Of a stretch of DNA of 61,773 bases, positions 43,443 to 53,418 are shown in pieces. The translations under genes and the position numbers were made by a program. Origin of the DNA: Clostridia bacterium (GTDB taxonomy: Bacteria > Bacillota > Clostridia > Oscillospirales > CAG-272). The DNA is taken from positions 1 through 61,773 of the forward strand of contig JAFUKI010000086.1 in assembly GCA_017467815.1 (NCBI GenBank), given 5' to 3'. Below the pieces are notes generated by a model that saw nothing but the letters and a program-made list of their open reading frames with translations, ran no database searches and had not been told where the DNA came from. Within the stretch, counting starts at the first letter, position 1. Each line of letters opens with the position of its first letter.

Positions 43443-44756
43443 ATGGCTCAGAATTCCCATACAGGCAGAATCAAAATTGATCGCGGCTGTTCCTTCTGCG
43501 GAAGAGGGGAAAACGACGTGGAATTCCTGATTCCCTCTCCCACAGGACTGTACATCTGCGACAAATGCATTGACGCCTGCAACGATATTATTTTCGATCA
43601 CATGAGCGCGGAAAACGAGAATCCTTCCCGTACCCTTTCCGCCGAAGCTCTGCCCACGCCCCACGAAATGAAGGCGGCTCTGGATGAATATATCATCGGT
43701 CAGGACAGCGCCAAGATCGCTTTATCCGTTGCGGTATACAACCATTACAAACGTCTGCTTCACAACGATATGCGCCGGAAGCTGGAAGCGGCAAGCCGTC
43801 ATAAGAAAGACACCGACGCCCTCCCCGCTGAGGAAGAAGTGGATATCCAGAAGAGCAACGTACTGCTCATCGGTCCCACCGGTGTCGGCAAGACCTTCCT
43901 TGCCCAGACGCTGGCGAAAACACTGGAAGTTCCCTTCGCCATTGCCGATGCCACCACACTGACCGAAGCCGGTTATGCGGGGGAAGACGTGGAAAACATT
44001 CTCCTGCGGCTGATCCAGGCAGCGGATTTTGACATTGAACTGGCAGAGCGCGGCATCATTTACATTGACGAGATTGACAAGATCTCCCGCCGCAGCGAAA
44101 ACCGTTCCATCACCCGCGACGTATCCGGTGAAGGCGTACAGCAGGCACTTCTGAAGATTCTGGAAGGCACGGTTGCCAACGTTCCCCCTCAGGGCGGCAG
44201 AAAGCATCCGAACCAGGAATTCATTCAGATCAATACGGAAAACATTCTGTTCATCTGCGGCGGTGCCTTTGACACCCTGGACCAGATCATTGACCAGCGC
44301 AAGGGACAGTCTTCCCTTGGTTTCTCCGGAGACATCAAGACCAAGAAAGACAAGCAGAGTACGGCGGTGTTCAAGGATGTATCCGCCCACGATATTGTAA
44401 AATTCGGTCTGATTCCCGAACTGGTAGGTCGTCTGCCGGTGATCGTGGGTCTGGAAAATCTGGACCGCGACGCACTGGTGAGAATTCTCAGGGAACCCAA
44501 AAATGCCGTTACCAAGCAGTACCAGAAGCTGTTCTCCATGGACAATGTGGAACTGCATTTCACCGAAGACGGTCTGCAGGCAGTGGCAGAAAAAGCCATT
44601 GAACGGAACACGGGTGCCCGCGGACTCCGTTCCATTCTGGAAGAAGTTATGACGGACATCATGTACGACATTCCCTCCCGGAAGGATATTGTTTCCGTGA
44701 CCATCAACCGTGAGTGCATAACCGAAAAAGCGGCTCCCATTCTGGAGCTGAAGTAA
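43443..44756 (+). CDS. clpX: ATP-dependent Clp protease ATP-binding subunit
   Basis: The 437-residue AAA+ unfoldase begins with the zinc-binding domain [11 protein letters not shown]... ICDKCIDAC (residues about 18-47), followed by Walker [19 protein letters not shown], Walker [13 protein letters not shown], the ClpP-docking IGF-equivalent LGFSGD, and sensor [13 protein letters not shown]. It unfolds tagged substrates for ClpP. 24 bases after clpP, co-transcribed; copy B of the hairpin repeat follows. Confidence 0.98.
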   Translation: MAQNSHTGRIKIDRGCSFCGRGENDVEFLIPSPTGLYICDKCIDACNDIIFDHMSAENENPSRTLSAEALPTPHEMKAALDEYIIGQDSAKIALSVAVYNHYKRLLHNDMRRKLEAASRHKKDTDALPAEEEVDIQKSNVLLIGPTGVGKTFLAQTLAKTLEVPFAIADATTLTEAGYAGEDVENILLRLIQAADFDIELAERGIIYIDEIDKISRRSENRSITRDVSGEGVQQALLKILEGTVANVPPQGGRKHPNQEFIQINTENILFICGGAFDTLDQIIDQRKGQSSLGFSGDIKTKKDKQSTAVFKDVSAHDIVKFGLIPELVGRLPVIVGLENLDRDALVRILREPKNAVTKQYQKLFSMDNVELHFTEDGLQAVAEKAIERNTGARGLRSILEEVMTDIMYDIPSRKDIVSVTINRECITEKAAPILELK

Positions 44757-44770
44757 GTGAATATTGAAAA

Positions 44771-44842
44771 GGGGGAATAAAAACTTTTTGCAAAAAGTTT
44801 TTCTTCCCCCGAACCCCTTTCTTTTCAAAAACTTCAAAAGAA
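44771..44842. repeat. Two-hairpin intergenic repeat, copy B
   Basis: GGGGGAATAAAAACTTTTT and AAAAAGTTTTTCTTCCCCC pair (one mismatch) over 44771-44810; then TTCTTTT/AAAAGAA (44819-44842) forms the second stem around CAAAAACTTC. The inner ACTTTTTGCAAAAAGT and the CTTTTCAAAAACTT loop match copy A. It could also terminate clpX, whose stop is 14 bases upstream. Confidence 0.8.
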
Positions 44843-44918
44843 GACAATAGAATTGTTGGACATCCATCCGGAGTTTTTTGCAAGTAGTGCTTGCATTTCC
44901 CATTCTGTAAATACTTGA

Positions 44919-44947
44919 TTGACAAAATCCGGGGGAACTGGTATACT
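44919..44947 (+). promoter_or_regulatory. Promoter of the HTH/beta-solenoid gene
   Basis: TTGACA (44919-44924), 17 bases, TATACT (44942-44947), 54 bases before the ATG at 45001. Confidence 0.85.
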
Positions 44948-45000
44948 GGATACAGAATCTGATGCGCACAGATACCTTTATTCTGAAAGGATTTTACAAT

Positions 45001-46005
45001 ATGACGGACAAAACTATAATCGGACAGAGAATTGCGGAACTGAGAAAGAATCTCGGACTGACACAGGCGGAACTGGCGGACAAGCTGGGGGTAAGTCATC
45101 AGGCGATCTCCCAATGGGAAAGAAGTGAGACTTTGCCGGATATTCTGACCCTTCCGAAGATCGCAGAAGTTTTCGGGGAATCTATTTCTTATTTATTGGG
45201 TATCGCGGAAACCACGCAGGCTGGCAGAAAAGAAGAAACTGCTGACAAAACGGATGCAAGTCCCTTTGTTGATGAGAATGGCACCATTGTTTATGACAAC
45301 GGCGGAGTTCGTGTGGAGATTTCCAATACAGATGCAGAGACTCACACTATTGAAATTCATGCGGCGGAGAATGATGGGGAGGAAAAAACGCCGGTAATGG
45401 AGGACAATACCGTGGAAATACCCATTGACGGCGGGGATTACAGCATTGTTTTGGAGAAAAATGGAGTACGGGTGCATGAAATACCCATTGATCTGCAGAA
45501 ATTTATAACGATCATTCTGAAGGGGAATTGTGAAGATGTGTCCTGTGCCTTTTCCCTGAATGTGGAAGGGGATGTATACGGAACTGTTGCCATTGCCGGA
45601 AATGGTGGTGTGATGACTGTCAACGGCAGCATCCGCAATGATATTGTATGCAACGGTATTATGACAATTAACAGTGATATAGACGGGGAAATCACCTGTG
45701 CCGGTAATGGTGGTGTGATGACAATCTATGGAGACATTGGTAATGACATTGTCTGCACCGGTATCATGACAATCACTGGTGATGTCGATGGTGATATCAC
45801 CTGCTCCGATAAATCCGCTGGAAACGGTGGAAATATTACTGTAGAAGGTGGTGTCAATGGTGATGTCGTCGCCAGTGGGTCCATCACCATAGAAGGAGAC
45901 TTAAACGGTGATGCTGATATCGGAGGAAGTATTACTGTTTACGGTGATCTCAACGGTGACGCTTCTGCCGGCGGCAGCATTACCGTACACGGTGACATGA
46001 ACTGA
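45001..46005 (+). CDS. XRE-type DNA-binding protein fused to a bactofilin-like beta-solenoid
   Basis: The 334-residue protein has an XRE/Cro helix-turn-helix at residues 5-66 (QRIAELRKNLGLTQAELADK, then VSHQAISQWERSETLPD). A polar linker (75-175) leads to residues about 185-334, a run of short repeats of the form GDI.G.I...G.ITI.GDV.GD (for example MTINSDIDGEITCAGNG), the pattern of bactofilin-like polymer-forming right-handed beta-helices. No membrane segment is seen. It may be a regulator that polymerises or binds a repeated scaffold; the combination is not one I can assign to a studied family. The ATG follows AAAGGA; an upstream ATG at 44962 lies beyond it. Own promoter and terminator. Confidence 0.85.
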   Translation: MTDKTIIGQRIAELRKNLGLTQAELADKLGVSHQAISQWERSETLPDILTLPKIAEVFGESISYLLGIAETTQAGRKEETADKTDASPFVDENGTIVYDNGGVRVEISNTDAETHTIEIHAAENDGEEKTPVMEDNTVEIPIDGGDYSIVLEKNGVRVHEIPIDLQKFITIILKGNCEDVSCAFSLNVEGDVYGTVAIAGNGGVMTVNGSIRNDIVCNGIMTINSDIDGEITCAGNGGVMTIYGDIGNDIVCTGIMTITGDVDGDITCSDKSAGNGGNITVEGGVNGDVVASGSITIEGDLNGDADIGGSITVYGDLNGDASAGGSITVHGDMN

Positions 46006-46011
46006 ATACAA

Positions 46012-46049
46012 AAAACCGGACTTATCTTTTCACAGACAGGTCCGGTTTT
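46012..46049. terminator. Bidirectional terminator
   Basis: AAAACCGGAC and GTCCGGTTTT form a 10-base-pair stem with A-run and T-run, ending the HTH gene and the convergent M50 gene. Confidence 0.9.
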
Positions 46050-46051
46050 CC

Positions 46052-46633
46052 CTATTCTCTTTCCTTCGGTATTCCATACGCCAGAAGGCTTTTCACCAGG
46101 AAAAATACCCCACAGATCAGCACCGTAATATTCCCTTCCGTCCGCAGGCATATCCACAGCGCACATAGCCACAGAAATACCGCTGTCCCAAGGGAAACTC
46201 CACGGCATATCCGTACCGCCGCAGTTTCTTCCATACACATATGCAGCAGTGACGACAGCACCGCTCCGCCGTCCAATCCCACGATCGGCAGCAGGTTTAT
46301 CATATTCAGACACAGCGCACAAACAGCGTAGTACGCCATACTTTCCCCGAAACACGCCGCGATCCATATGGACACCAACCCTGCTCCGCTTCCTGCCAGC
46401 TGAATCAGACATTCCCTTCCGTAACTGAGCCGGCTGTAGTCAAAGTCCAGCGTCAGCCCCGTAAGTCCTATCCGGAACGCCCGGCATTTTGCCCCCAGAA
46501 GCCACGCCGCCAGCAAATGTCCGCCTTCATGAATGGCAACCGCTGCAGCCAGAGCCAGTGGCAATGCCGTTTTGTCCAGCAGGATCAGGAGAAACAGCAG
46601 TCCGACGAACCATGGACCTATACGGAAACGCAT
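46052..46633 (-). CDS. Membrane zinc metalloprotease, M50 (SpoIVFB-like)
   Basis: The 193-residue polytopic protein has HEGGH (about residue 36, in AVAIHEGGHLLAAWLLG) and the second metal-binding block NLLPIVGLDGG (about 110), the two hallmarks of site-2 proteases. Its small size and four-to-six helices fit SpoIVFB, which cleaves pro-sigma-K during sporulation, though intramembrane proteases with other roles share these motifs. Upstream on the same strand is a gene for a small membrane protein that may be its regulator. The ATG follows GGAGG. Confidence 0.88.
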   Translation of the reverse strand: MRFRIGPWFVGLLFLLILLDKTALPLALAAAVAIHEGGHLLAAWLLGAKCRAFRIGLTGLTLDFDYSRLSYGRECLIQLAGSGAGLVSIWIAACFGESMAYYAVCALCLNMINLLPIVGLDGGAVLSSLLHMCMEETAAVRICRGVSLGTAVFLWLCALWICLRTEGNITVLICGVFFLVKSLLAYGIPKERE

Positions 46634-46685
46634 AATAACCTCCGATGGAAGAACATCTTCCCGTTTCGCCCGTAATATTTCCCCA

Positions 46686-47033
46686 TTAACCGCCCATCAG
46701 CAGGGATGCCATGAGATCTCCGATATATTCCCACAGATTCCATTCTCCCGTCATATAACCGAAGGGTTCCCCCGTCACTTCCCGGAGGATTTCCCTCTCC
46801 CCGCCGCTTTCCGCAGCATTGGTACTCATCACCGCCACTGCGATCTGCTCCTGTTCCGTTTTGAGAAGCTCTGCATCCGAAGATATTCCCCCCGTCATCC
46901 GGTACAGAAATAATACTGCCATCAGCGTACCCAGCAGGAATATGAGATCCGCAGTATCGTATCGGCGCGGTTGTTTTTTATCTTCATTCCGGTGTTTTTT
47001 CGGTGGTCTTCCGTATATCTGTATATCTTTCAA
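46686..47033 (-). CDS. Small single-pass membrane protein, possible partner of the M50 protease
   Basis: The 115-residue protein (TTG start at 47033, 7 bases after GAGGGA; a GTG at 47048 is an alternative) has a basic cytoplasmic N-terminus (KKHRNEDKKQPRR), one membrane helix (about 30-50) and an acidic extracytoplasmic tail. I do not recognise the family. It sits 52 bases before the M50 gene, the position SpoIVFA takes next to SpoIVFB, but the LytM domain of SpoIVFA is not present. A protease inhibitor or adaptor is possible; this is inference. Confidence 0.6.
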   Translation of the reverse strand: MKDIQIYGRPPKKHRNEDKKQPRRYDTADLIFLLGTLMAVLFLYRMTGGISSDAELLKTEQEQIAVAVMSTNAAESGGEREILREVTGEPFGYMTGEWNLWEYIGDLMASLLMGG

Positions 47034-47123
47034 ATGCTGTTCCCTCACTTTCGGCTGGTTTATTCCGCTTTTCTATATTATGCGGATTTCCCGGATATCA
47101 TGAAGGTTTTCCGGCATACAAAC

Positions 47124-47165
47124 AAAAAACCTGACTCACTGTACTGCAGAAAGTCAGGCATTTTT
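47124..47165. terminator. Bidirectional terminator after the thioesterase gene
   Basis: CCTGACT and AGTCAGG form the stem, flanked by an A-run and a T-run, located between the acyl-ACP thioesterase and the membrane-protein gene. Confidence 0.85.
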
Positions 47166-47173
47166 CTATTGGA

Positions 47174-47893
47174 TTACTTAATTTTTTCGACAACCATTTC
47201 CGCTTCGATGTTCACACTGTCGTTTCCGCACAGGGTACGGAAATAATGTACACCTCCGGCGCAGCCGTGATAGATTCGGATGGTTTCACCCAGTGGCGCT
47301 TCGGTCTGGTAGTTGATGTGCAGGCTGCTGACACGCATATTCTCCATGGGAATACAGCTGCAGAGCATATCCGCGTATACGGTATTGTTCATATGTATAT
47401 TCTGATCAATGTCCGCATACTGCACGGTATGTTCTCCCACCAGCTTCATTTCCAGATCCGCCGGAATACGTATACGGGCAGGAACATCCAACGTCAGAGG
47501 TTCTTCCGTTCCGTAATGCAGTTCCACTTCCGTAACTCTGTGCAGTTTGCGGTCATGCACACCGGCAAGTGCCCAGGCGGAAATCGCTTCCGCGATCACC
47601 TGTTCTCCTCTGAGAATACGGTAGCATCTCTGGAAAATCAATCCCTTGGACGGACACGCCCAGGATTCCACCGTAATCCGGTCATGGGAATACAGCGGCG
47701 CGTGGATGAGCAGCTGCATTTTACTGAGAATAAAAGCAAGGCCCTGCCGGAACAGATCGTCATAGGACGGGGAATTATCCTCCATCTGACTGAACGCTGC
47801 GTCCTGCATAAACTGAAGAATTTTTGTGGCGGAAACCACCTGATTGCAGTCTATATCATTGGCAAGAACCCGGTATTGTCCACTCCATTTCAT
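47174..47893 (-). CDS. Acyl-ACP thioesterase (FatA/B-like)
   Basis: The 239-residue double hot-dog protein begins YRVLANDIDCNQVVSATKIL, has the core SKMQLLIHAPLYSHDRITVE and, in its second half, YADIDQNIHMNNTVYADML, the N-x-H region with the catalytic Asn and His of the FatA family. It releases fatty acids from acyl carrier protein at the end of synthesis. Start is the ATG with CAGGTGA 5 bases upstream. Fba lies directly upstream on the same strand with a terminator between. Confidence 0.9.
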   Translation of the reverse strand: MKWSGQYRVLANDIDCNQVVSATKILQFMQDAAFSQMEDNSPSYDDLFRQGLAFILSKMQLLIHAPLYSHDRITVESWACPSKGLIFQRCYRILRGEQVIAEAISAWALAGVHDRKLHRVTEVELHYGTEEPLTLDVPARIRIPADLEMKLVGEHTVQYADIDQNIHMNNTVYADMLCSCIPMENMRVSSLHINYQTEAPLGETIRIYHGCAGGVHYFRTLCGNDSVNIEAEMVVEKIK

Positions 47894-47924
47894 ACGATCA
47901 CCTGACTTGTTTAAAGATTATTTT

Positions 47925-47965
47925 GAAAAACGTGGGAGGCTGACCTCTCGGACCAACCACCCACG
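47925..47965 (-). terminator. Terminator of fba
   Basis: On the minus strand CGTGGG and CCCACG form the stem, followed by five T. It lies 19 bases past the fba stop. Confidence 0.75.
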
Positions 47966-47983
47966 CTTCTATTCGGTTTAGAA

Positions 47984-48943
47984 TTACAGAGTGTTGTCAG
48001 AACCGAGTACGTTCTTGATCTTGTGTGCTACGGTCTTCTTAACTTCTGTACGGGCAACGGACAGATAGGTTCTGGGGTCGAATACCTCGGGCTGATCGTG
48101 CATTACGCGGCGGATACCTGCGGTCAGTGCAAGACGGATATCGGAGTCGATGTTGATCTTGCATACTGCCATGGAAGCAGCCTTACGCAGCTGGGATTCC
48201 GGAATACCTACAGCGTCCGGCAGAGAACCGCCGAGAGCGTTGATTTCCTTAACATATTCCTGGGGAACGGAAGATGCGCCGTGGAGAACGATCGGGAAGC
48301 CGGGCAGTCTCTTGCCTACTTCTTCCAGAATGTCGAAACGCAGCGGCGGGGGAACCAGAATGCCGTTTTCGTCTCTGGTGCACTGTGCAGCGGTGAACTT
48401 GTATGCGCCGTGGCTGGTACCGATGGAGATCGCCAGGGAGTCAACACCGGTGCGGCTTACGAATTCTTCTACTTCTTCGGGACGGGTGTAGGAAGAATGT
48501 TCGGCAACAACATCATCTTCAACGCCAGCCAGAACGCCCAGTTCGCCTTCGACAACAACGCCGTGTGCGTGAGCGTATTCAACAACCTTCTTGGTAACTT
48601 CGATGTTGTCTTCGAAAGAGTGGTGGGAACCGTCGATCATAACGGAAGTGAAACCGCCGTCGATGCAGGCCTTGCAGATTTCGAAGTCTGCGCCGTGGTC
48701 CAGGTGGAGTGCCAGATCGATGTCTGCATCCTTGATAGCAGCCTGCGCCAGAGCCAGCAGATATTCCTGCTTAGCGTACTTTCTTGCGCCTGCGGATACC
48801 TGAAGAACAACGGGGGAACGGAGTTCGCCGGCTGCTTCGGTAATAGCCTGAACGATCTCCATGTTGTTGATATTGAACGCGCCGATTGCATAGCCGCCTT
48901 CATAGGCTTTTTTGAACATTTCCTTAGTGGTAACAAGTGCCAT
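47984..48943 (-). CDS. fba: Class II fructose-bisphosphate aldolase
   Basis: The 319-residue enzyme has the family's zinc and active-site segments LALHLDHGADFEICK, MIDGSHHSFEDNIE, VVEGELGVLAGVEDD and SIGTSHGAYKF, HGASSVPQEYV. It cleaves fructose-1,6-bisphosphate into two trioses in glycolysis, and would complete the route from amino sugars feeding the nag pathway into central metabolism. The ATG follows AGGAGAG. Own promoter and terminator. Confidence 0.96.
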   Translation of the reverse strand: MALVTTKEMFKKAYEGGYAIGAFNINNMEIVQAITEAAGELRSPVVLQVSAGARKYAKQEYLLALAQAAIKDADIDLALHLDHGADFEICKACIDGGFTSVMIDGSHHSFEDNIEVTKKVVEYAHAHGVVVEGELGVLAGVEDDVVAEHSSYTRPEEVEEFVSRTGVDSLAISIGTSHGAYKFTAAQCTRDENGILVPPPLRFDILEEVGKRLPGFPIVLHGASSVPQEYVKEINALGGSLPDAVGIPESQLRKAASMAVCKINIDSDIRLALTAGIRRVMHDQPEVFDPRTYLSVARTEVKKTVAHKIKNVLGSDNTL

Positions 48944-49007
48944 GTTTCATTCTCTCCTATCCATTTTTACGGGTTTTCCCGCATATTTTATTTTTGTTTA
49001 CTTATAT

Positions 49008-49035
49008 ATTATATACTATTTTACAGAAAAATCAA
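49008..49035 (-). promoter_or_regulatory. Promoter of fba
   Basis: On the minus strand TTGATT (49035-49030), 16 bases, TATAAT (49013-49008), some 65 bases before the start. Confidence 0.8.
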
Positions 49036-49254
49036 CGGGTAGACGAAAAAAGTACCATTTTTTTTACATTTCCAGTTTTTTCTTCATCCCGTGGTGGATT
49101 CTGACGAAAAAGCACCCTATTTGTACCCCTGTTTTCGTGATTGTGCATTTTATTCACTGTATTTTTACAATATATTTACATTTTAAATTTTAGTAAACTT
49201 TCATGGAGCAAATTGTAAAATGTGTTTTCCGGTACTTGATTTTCCCAAATATTG
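49036..49254. other. AT-rich intergenic region, no gene seen
   Basis: Divergent spacer between fba and rpoB. I found no reading frame, tRNA or repeat in it. Usual upstream neighbours of rpoB (rplK, rplA, rplJ, rplL) are absent. Confidence 0.6.
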
Positions 49255-49283
49255 TTGACTTCGCTGAAAAAACGTGATAAAAT
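49255..49283 (+). promoter_or_regulatory. Promoter of rpoB-rpoC
   Basis: TTGACT (49255-49260), 17 bases, TAAAAT (49278-49283), about 130 bases before the rpoB start. Confidence 0.8.
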
Positions 49284-49415
49284 ATTATACTGAACTAAAT
49301 TTGCTCTTTCGGTGATTTGGGAAATTTTCTCTGTGTAAAACGCTAAATTCCCTTATATATATACCCATTTCCCCGAAGAACAAGGCACAACTCTTAAGAA
49401 TGGAGTGATAGCGCA

Positions 49416-52400
49416 ATGGTTAAACCGCAAAAAGTCGGAAAGAACATACGCATGAGCTTCTCCAAGATCGATGAAGTTCTGGAAATGCCGAACCTCATCG
49501 AAGTGCAGAAGGAATCCTTCAACTGGTTCCTGGAGCAGGGTCTCATGGAAGTACTGGAGGACATTTCCCCCATCACAGACTATTCCGGCAACCTGTTTAT
49601 TGATTTCGTCGGCTATTCCCTGGATGCAAAGCCGAAATATCCTGTAGAGGAATGCAAGGAGAGAGACGTAAACTACGCAGCTCCCCTGAAAGTGGATGTA
49701 CGCCTGTCCAACAAGCTCACCGGTGAAGTGAAGCAGTCTTCCATCTTCATGGGTGACTTCCCCCTGATGACGGATAAAGGTACCTTCGTTATCAACGGAG
49801 CAGAACGTGTTATCGTTTCCCAGATCGTCCGTTCCCCCGGCATCTATTATGAATCCGCAGTGGACAAGACCGGTAAGCGTACCTTTACCGCTACCGTAAT
49901 TCCCTACCGCGGTGCATGGCTGGAATACGAAACCGATGCCAACGATGTGTACTATGTACGTATCGACAAAAACCGCAAGATTCCCGTAACCGTGCTGATC
50001 CGTGCGCTGGGTATCGAAACCCCCGAGGAAATTGCAGCTGTGTTCGGCGAAGAACCGAAACTGTATGCGACTCTGGAAAAGGATATCTGCGAAAGAGAAG
50101 CACTGGACAACAAGACCACCATCCGTGACGAAGCACTGAAGGAAATCTACAAGAAGCTCCGTCCCGGTGAACCTGCCATCGTAGAATCCGCTGAGATTCT
50201 GATGAACGGTCTGTTCTTCGATCCCAAGCGTTACGACCTCTACGCAGTAGGCCGTCACAAGTTTGACAAGAAGCTCGCTCTCGGCGTCCGTCTTGCCGGT
50301 CATACCCTGTCCCGTCCCGTAGTAAGCCCTCTCACCGGGGAACTGCTGTACGAAGACGGCGTTGTACTGACCCAGGAAGATGCTATGGCAATCGAGAGAG
50401 CCTGTGTTACCGAAGTTTATCTGGTAAGAGATGAATCCGGTGCGGAAGTCAAAGTCTTCTCCAACGGCACCATCGAACCGGAATACGTACTGGGCTTCTC
50501 CCTGGAAGACTGCGGCGTTGTGGAAAAGTGCCGTATCGACGTTCTCCAGGAAATCATGGCGGAAGCCGGCGGTGATGTGGACGAGATCAAAGCCATCGCA
50601 AAGCGTCGTCTTGCTGATCTCTGTCCCAAGCACATCACCCGCGAGGACATCCTCTCCTCCATCAACTACCTGCTCGCCCTGTCCCATGACGTGGGTGTTA
50701 CCGATGACATTGACCACCTGGGCAACCGTCGTCTCCGCAGCGTAGGCGAACTTCTCCAGAACCAGCTCCGCATCGGTTTTGCCCGCATGGACAAGATCGT
50801 TAAGGAACGTATGAATATTCAGGACAACGAGGCGCTTTCTCCTCAGACCCTGATCAATATCCGTCCCGTTGTTACCGCGATCCGTGAATTCTTCGGATCT
50901 TCCCCTCTGTCCCAGTTCATGGACCAGAACAACCCTCTCGCAGAGCTGACACACAAGCGTCGTCTGTCCGCACTGGGTCCCGGCGGTCTTTCCCGTGACA
51001 GAGCTTCCTTCGAAGTCCGTGACGTACACTACACCCACTACGGTCGTATGTGTCCTATCGAAACTCCCGAAGGTCCCAACATCGGTCTGATCTCCTACCT
51101 CTCCACCTACGCCAAGATCTCCAAGTACGGCTTCATTGAAGCGCCTTACCGCAAGGTTGTTCACGAAACCCTGGAAGACGGTACCGTCCGCCACAGAGTT
51201 ACCAATGAAGTGGAATACATGACCGCGGACAGAGAAGACAATTTTGTTGTTGCACAGGCTAACGAACCTCTGGACGACAATATGTGCTTTGTCAACAAGA
51301 AAGTTACCGGTCGTAACCGCGCCGATATCGTTGAAATCGACCCTGCAAAGGTTGATTACATGGACGTTTCTCCCAAGATGGTTGTATCCGTAGCCACCGC
51401 TATGATCCCCTTCCTGGAAAACGATGACAACGCCCGTGCGCTGATGGGTTCCAACATGCAGAAGCAGGCTGTACCGCTTATGGTAACCGATTCCCCCATC
51501 GTCGGTACCGGTATGGAATACAAGGCAGCTGTTGACTCCGGTGTTGTGGTTGTCTGTGAAAACAGCGGCTGGGCAGAAAGCGTTACCGCTGACGAAATCG
51601 TGGTTCACTGCGATGACGGTCACAAGGACACCTACCACCTGATCAAGTTCAAGAGAAGCAACCAGGGTACCTGCGTAAACCAGCGTCCCATCATCAATCA
51701 GGGTGACAGAGTGGAAGCCGGTCAGATCATTGCCGACGGTCCTTCTACATCCGACGGTGAAATCGCTCTCGGTAAGAACGCCCTCATCGGCTTCATGACC
51801 TGGGAAGGTTACAACTACGAAGACGCGGTTCTGCTGAATGAACGTCTGGTAAGAGATGACGTTTACACCTCCATCCACATTGAAGAATATTCCCACGAAG
51901 CCAGAGATACCAAGCTCGGTCCCGAAGAGATCACCCGCGAGATCCCCAATGTGGGCGAAGACGCGCTGAAAGATCTGAACGCCGACGGTATCATCAAGAA
52001 AGGTACCGAAGTACGTGCCGGTGACATTCTGGTCGGTAAGGTAACTCCCAAGGGTGAAACCGAACTGACGGCAGAAGAAAGACTGCTGCGTGCCATCTTC
52101 GGTGAAAAAGCAAGAGAAGTACGTGACACCTCCCTCCGTGTACCTCACGGTGAACAGGGTATCATCGTTGATGTTAAGGTATTCTCCAGAGAAGCCGGCG
52201 ATGAACTGCCTCCGGGAGTAAACAAGGTTGTCCGCGTATACATCGCACAGAAGCGTAAGATCTCCGTCGGTGACAAGATGGCGGGCCGTCACGGTAACAA
52301 GGGTGTCGTTTCCCGTATTCTTCCCCCCGAAGATATGCCCTTCCTGCCCGACGGTACACCGCTGGATATCGTACTCAACCCCCTGGGCGTTCCTTCCCGT

Positions 52401-53336
52401 ATGAACATCGGTCAGGTGCTGGAAGTTCATCTGGGTATCGCCGCCAAGAAGCTGGGCTGGAAGATCATGACCCCCGTATTCGACGGCGCAACCGGCAGCG
52501 ACATTTCCGAATGTATGCGTATGGCAAACATGGACAGAGATGTCATGCCCGGTGAAAACACCAACGGTAAGAACCTCTTTGAAGAAATCGCGGATGGAAA
52601 CGGCAACCGTCAGCTCCGTCCTCTTACTGCCGAAGAAGCTGAAAATGCCGAATACAAGGAAGCTCTCCGCGCAGAAGGCAAGCTCAAGATCATAGACGGT
52701 AAGACCATCCTGTATGACGGCAGAACCGGTACACCCTTCGACAACCCGGTAACCGTTGGTATCATGTACTACCTGAAGCTCCACCATCTGGTTGACGACA
52801 AGATCCATGCACGTTCCACCGGTCCTTACTCCCTCGTTACACAGCAGCCTCTGGGCGGTAAAGCTCAGTTCGGCGGTCAGCGTTTCGGTGAAATGGAAGT
52901 TTGGGCACTGGAAGCATACGGCGCGGCTTACACTCTGCAGGAGATCCTGACGGTTAAGTCCGACGATACCATTGGACGTGTCAAGACGTATGAAGCAATC
53001 GTCAAGGGACAGAATATCCCCACACCCGGTGTACCCGAATCCTTCAAGGTATTGGTAAAAGAACTGCAGTCTCTGGCACTGGATATCCGTGTACTGGGTG
53101 AGGACGGCGAGGAAATCGAACTTTCCAAGCTGGGTGACGAAGATCTGGATACACCCGTAATTGTGTCCGATGACAACGAAGTGACCGAAGAGGACATCGG
53201 TACCGCTGTGGAAACCGATGATCTGTACGATTCCTTTACCGATGAAAATCCGGATGACGAACTGGAACCCGATGACGATGCTCTGTTCGCCGCCGATAAA
53301 GCCGGATTCGACTTCGGACTGGACGTTGAGTATTGA
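49416..53336 (+). CDS. rpoB: RNA polymerase beta subunit
   Basis: The 1306-residue protein opens [20 protein letters not shown] and has the rifampicin-pocket segment [20 protein letters not shown], then [25 protein letters not shown], and [17 protein letters not shown] near the active centre. The E. coli Gln510 position (Pro497 here) is Pro, while Asp516, His526 and Ser531 equivalents are kept, so wild-type rifampicin contacts are mostly intact. An acidic tail ends the protein. It is co-transcribed with rpoC, 82 bases on. Confidence 0.98.
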   Translation: MVKPQKVGKNIRMSFSKIDEVLEMPNLIEVQKESFNWFLEQGLMEVLEDISPITDYSGNLFIDFVGYSLDAKPKYPVEECKERDVNYAAPLKVDVRLSNKLTGEVKQSSIFMGDFPLMTDKGTFVINGAERVIVSQIVRSPGIYYESAVDKTGKRTFTATVIPYRGAWLEYETDANDVYYVRIDKNRKIPVTVLIRALGIETPEEIAAVFGEEPKLYATLEKDICEREALDNKTTIRDEALKEIYKKLRPGEPAIVESAEILMNGLFFDPKRYDLYAVGRHKFDKKLALGVRLAGHTLSRPVVSPLTGELLYEDGVVLTQEDAMAIERACVTEVYLVRDESGAEVKVFSNGTIEPEYVLGFSLEDCGVVEKCRIDVLQEIMAEAGGDVDEIKAIAKRRLADLCPKHITREDILSSINYLLALSHDVGVTDDIDHLGNRRLRSVGELLQNQLRIGFARMDKIVKERMNIQDNEALSPQTLINIRPVVTAIREFFGSSPLSQFMDQNNPLAELTHKRRLSALGPGGLSRDRASFEVRDVHYTHYGRMCPIETPEGPNIGLISYLSTYAKISKYGFIEAPYRKVVHETLEDGTVRHRVTNEVEYMTADREDNFVVAQANEPLDDNMCFVNKKVTGRNRADIVEIDPAKVDYMDVSPKMVVSVATAMIPFLENDDNARALMGSNMQKQAVPLMVTDSPIVGTGMEYKAAVDSGVVVVCENSGWAESVTADEIVVHCDDGHKDTYHLIKFKRSNQGTCVNQRPIINQGDRVEAGQIIADGPSTSDGEIALGKNALIGFMTWEGYNYEDAVLLNERLVRDDVYTSIHIEEYSHEARDTKLGPEEITREIPNVGEDALKDLNADGIIKKGTEVRAGDILVGKVTPKGETELTAEERLLRAIFGEKAREVRDTSLRVPHGEQGIIVDVKVFSREAGDELPPGVNKVVRVYIAQKRKISVGDKMAGRHGNKGVVSRILPPEDMPFLPDGTPLDIVLNPLGVPSRMNIGQVLEVHLGIAAKKLGWKIMTPVFDGATGSDISECMRMANMDRDVMPGENTNGKNLFEEIADGNGNRQLRPLTAEEAENAEYKEALRAEGKLKIIDGKTILYDGRTGTPFDNPVTVGIMYYLKLHHLVDDKIHARSTGPYSLVTQQPLGGKAQFGGQRFGEMEVWALEAYGAAYTLQEILTVKSDDTIGRVKTYEAIVKGQNIPTPGVPESFKVLVKELQSLALDIRVLGEDGEEIELSKLGDEDLDTPVIVSDDNEVTEEDIGTAVETDDLYDSFTDENPDDELEPDDDALFAADKAGFDFGLDVEY

Positions 53337-53418
53337 TCCCTCCGGCGTTTATAACCGAATTTTATACCATTCCGGTCATTGTCCCGGATTCAATATATAA
53401 AGAGAAGGTATACTGCTG

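Noticed and set aside
45568..46002. DNA repeats in the HTH gene as a CRISPR-like array
   Set aside because: The repeats are imperfect, in frame and encode beta-solenoid units; spacing and sequence are irregular.
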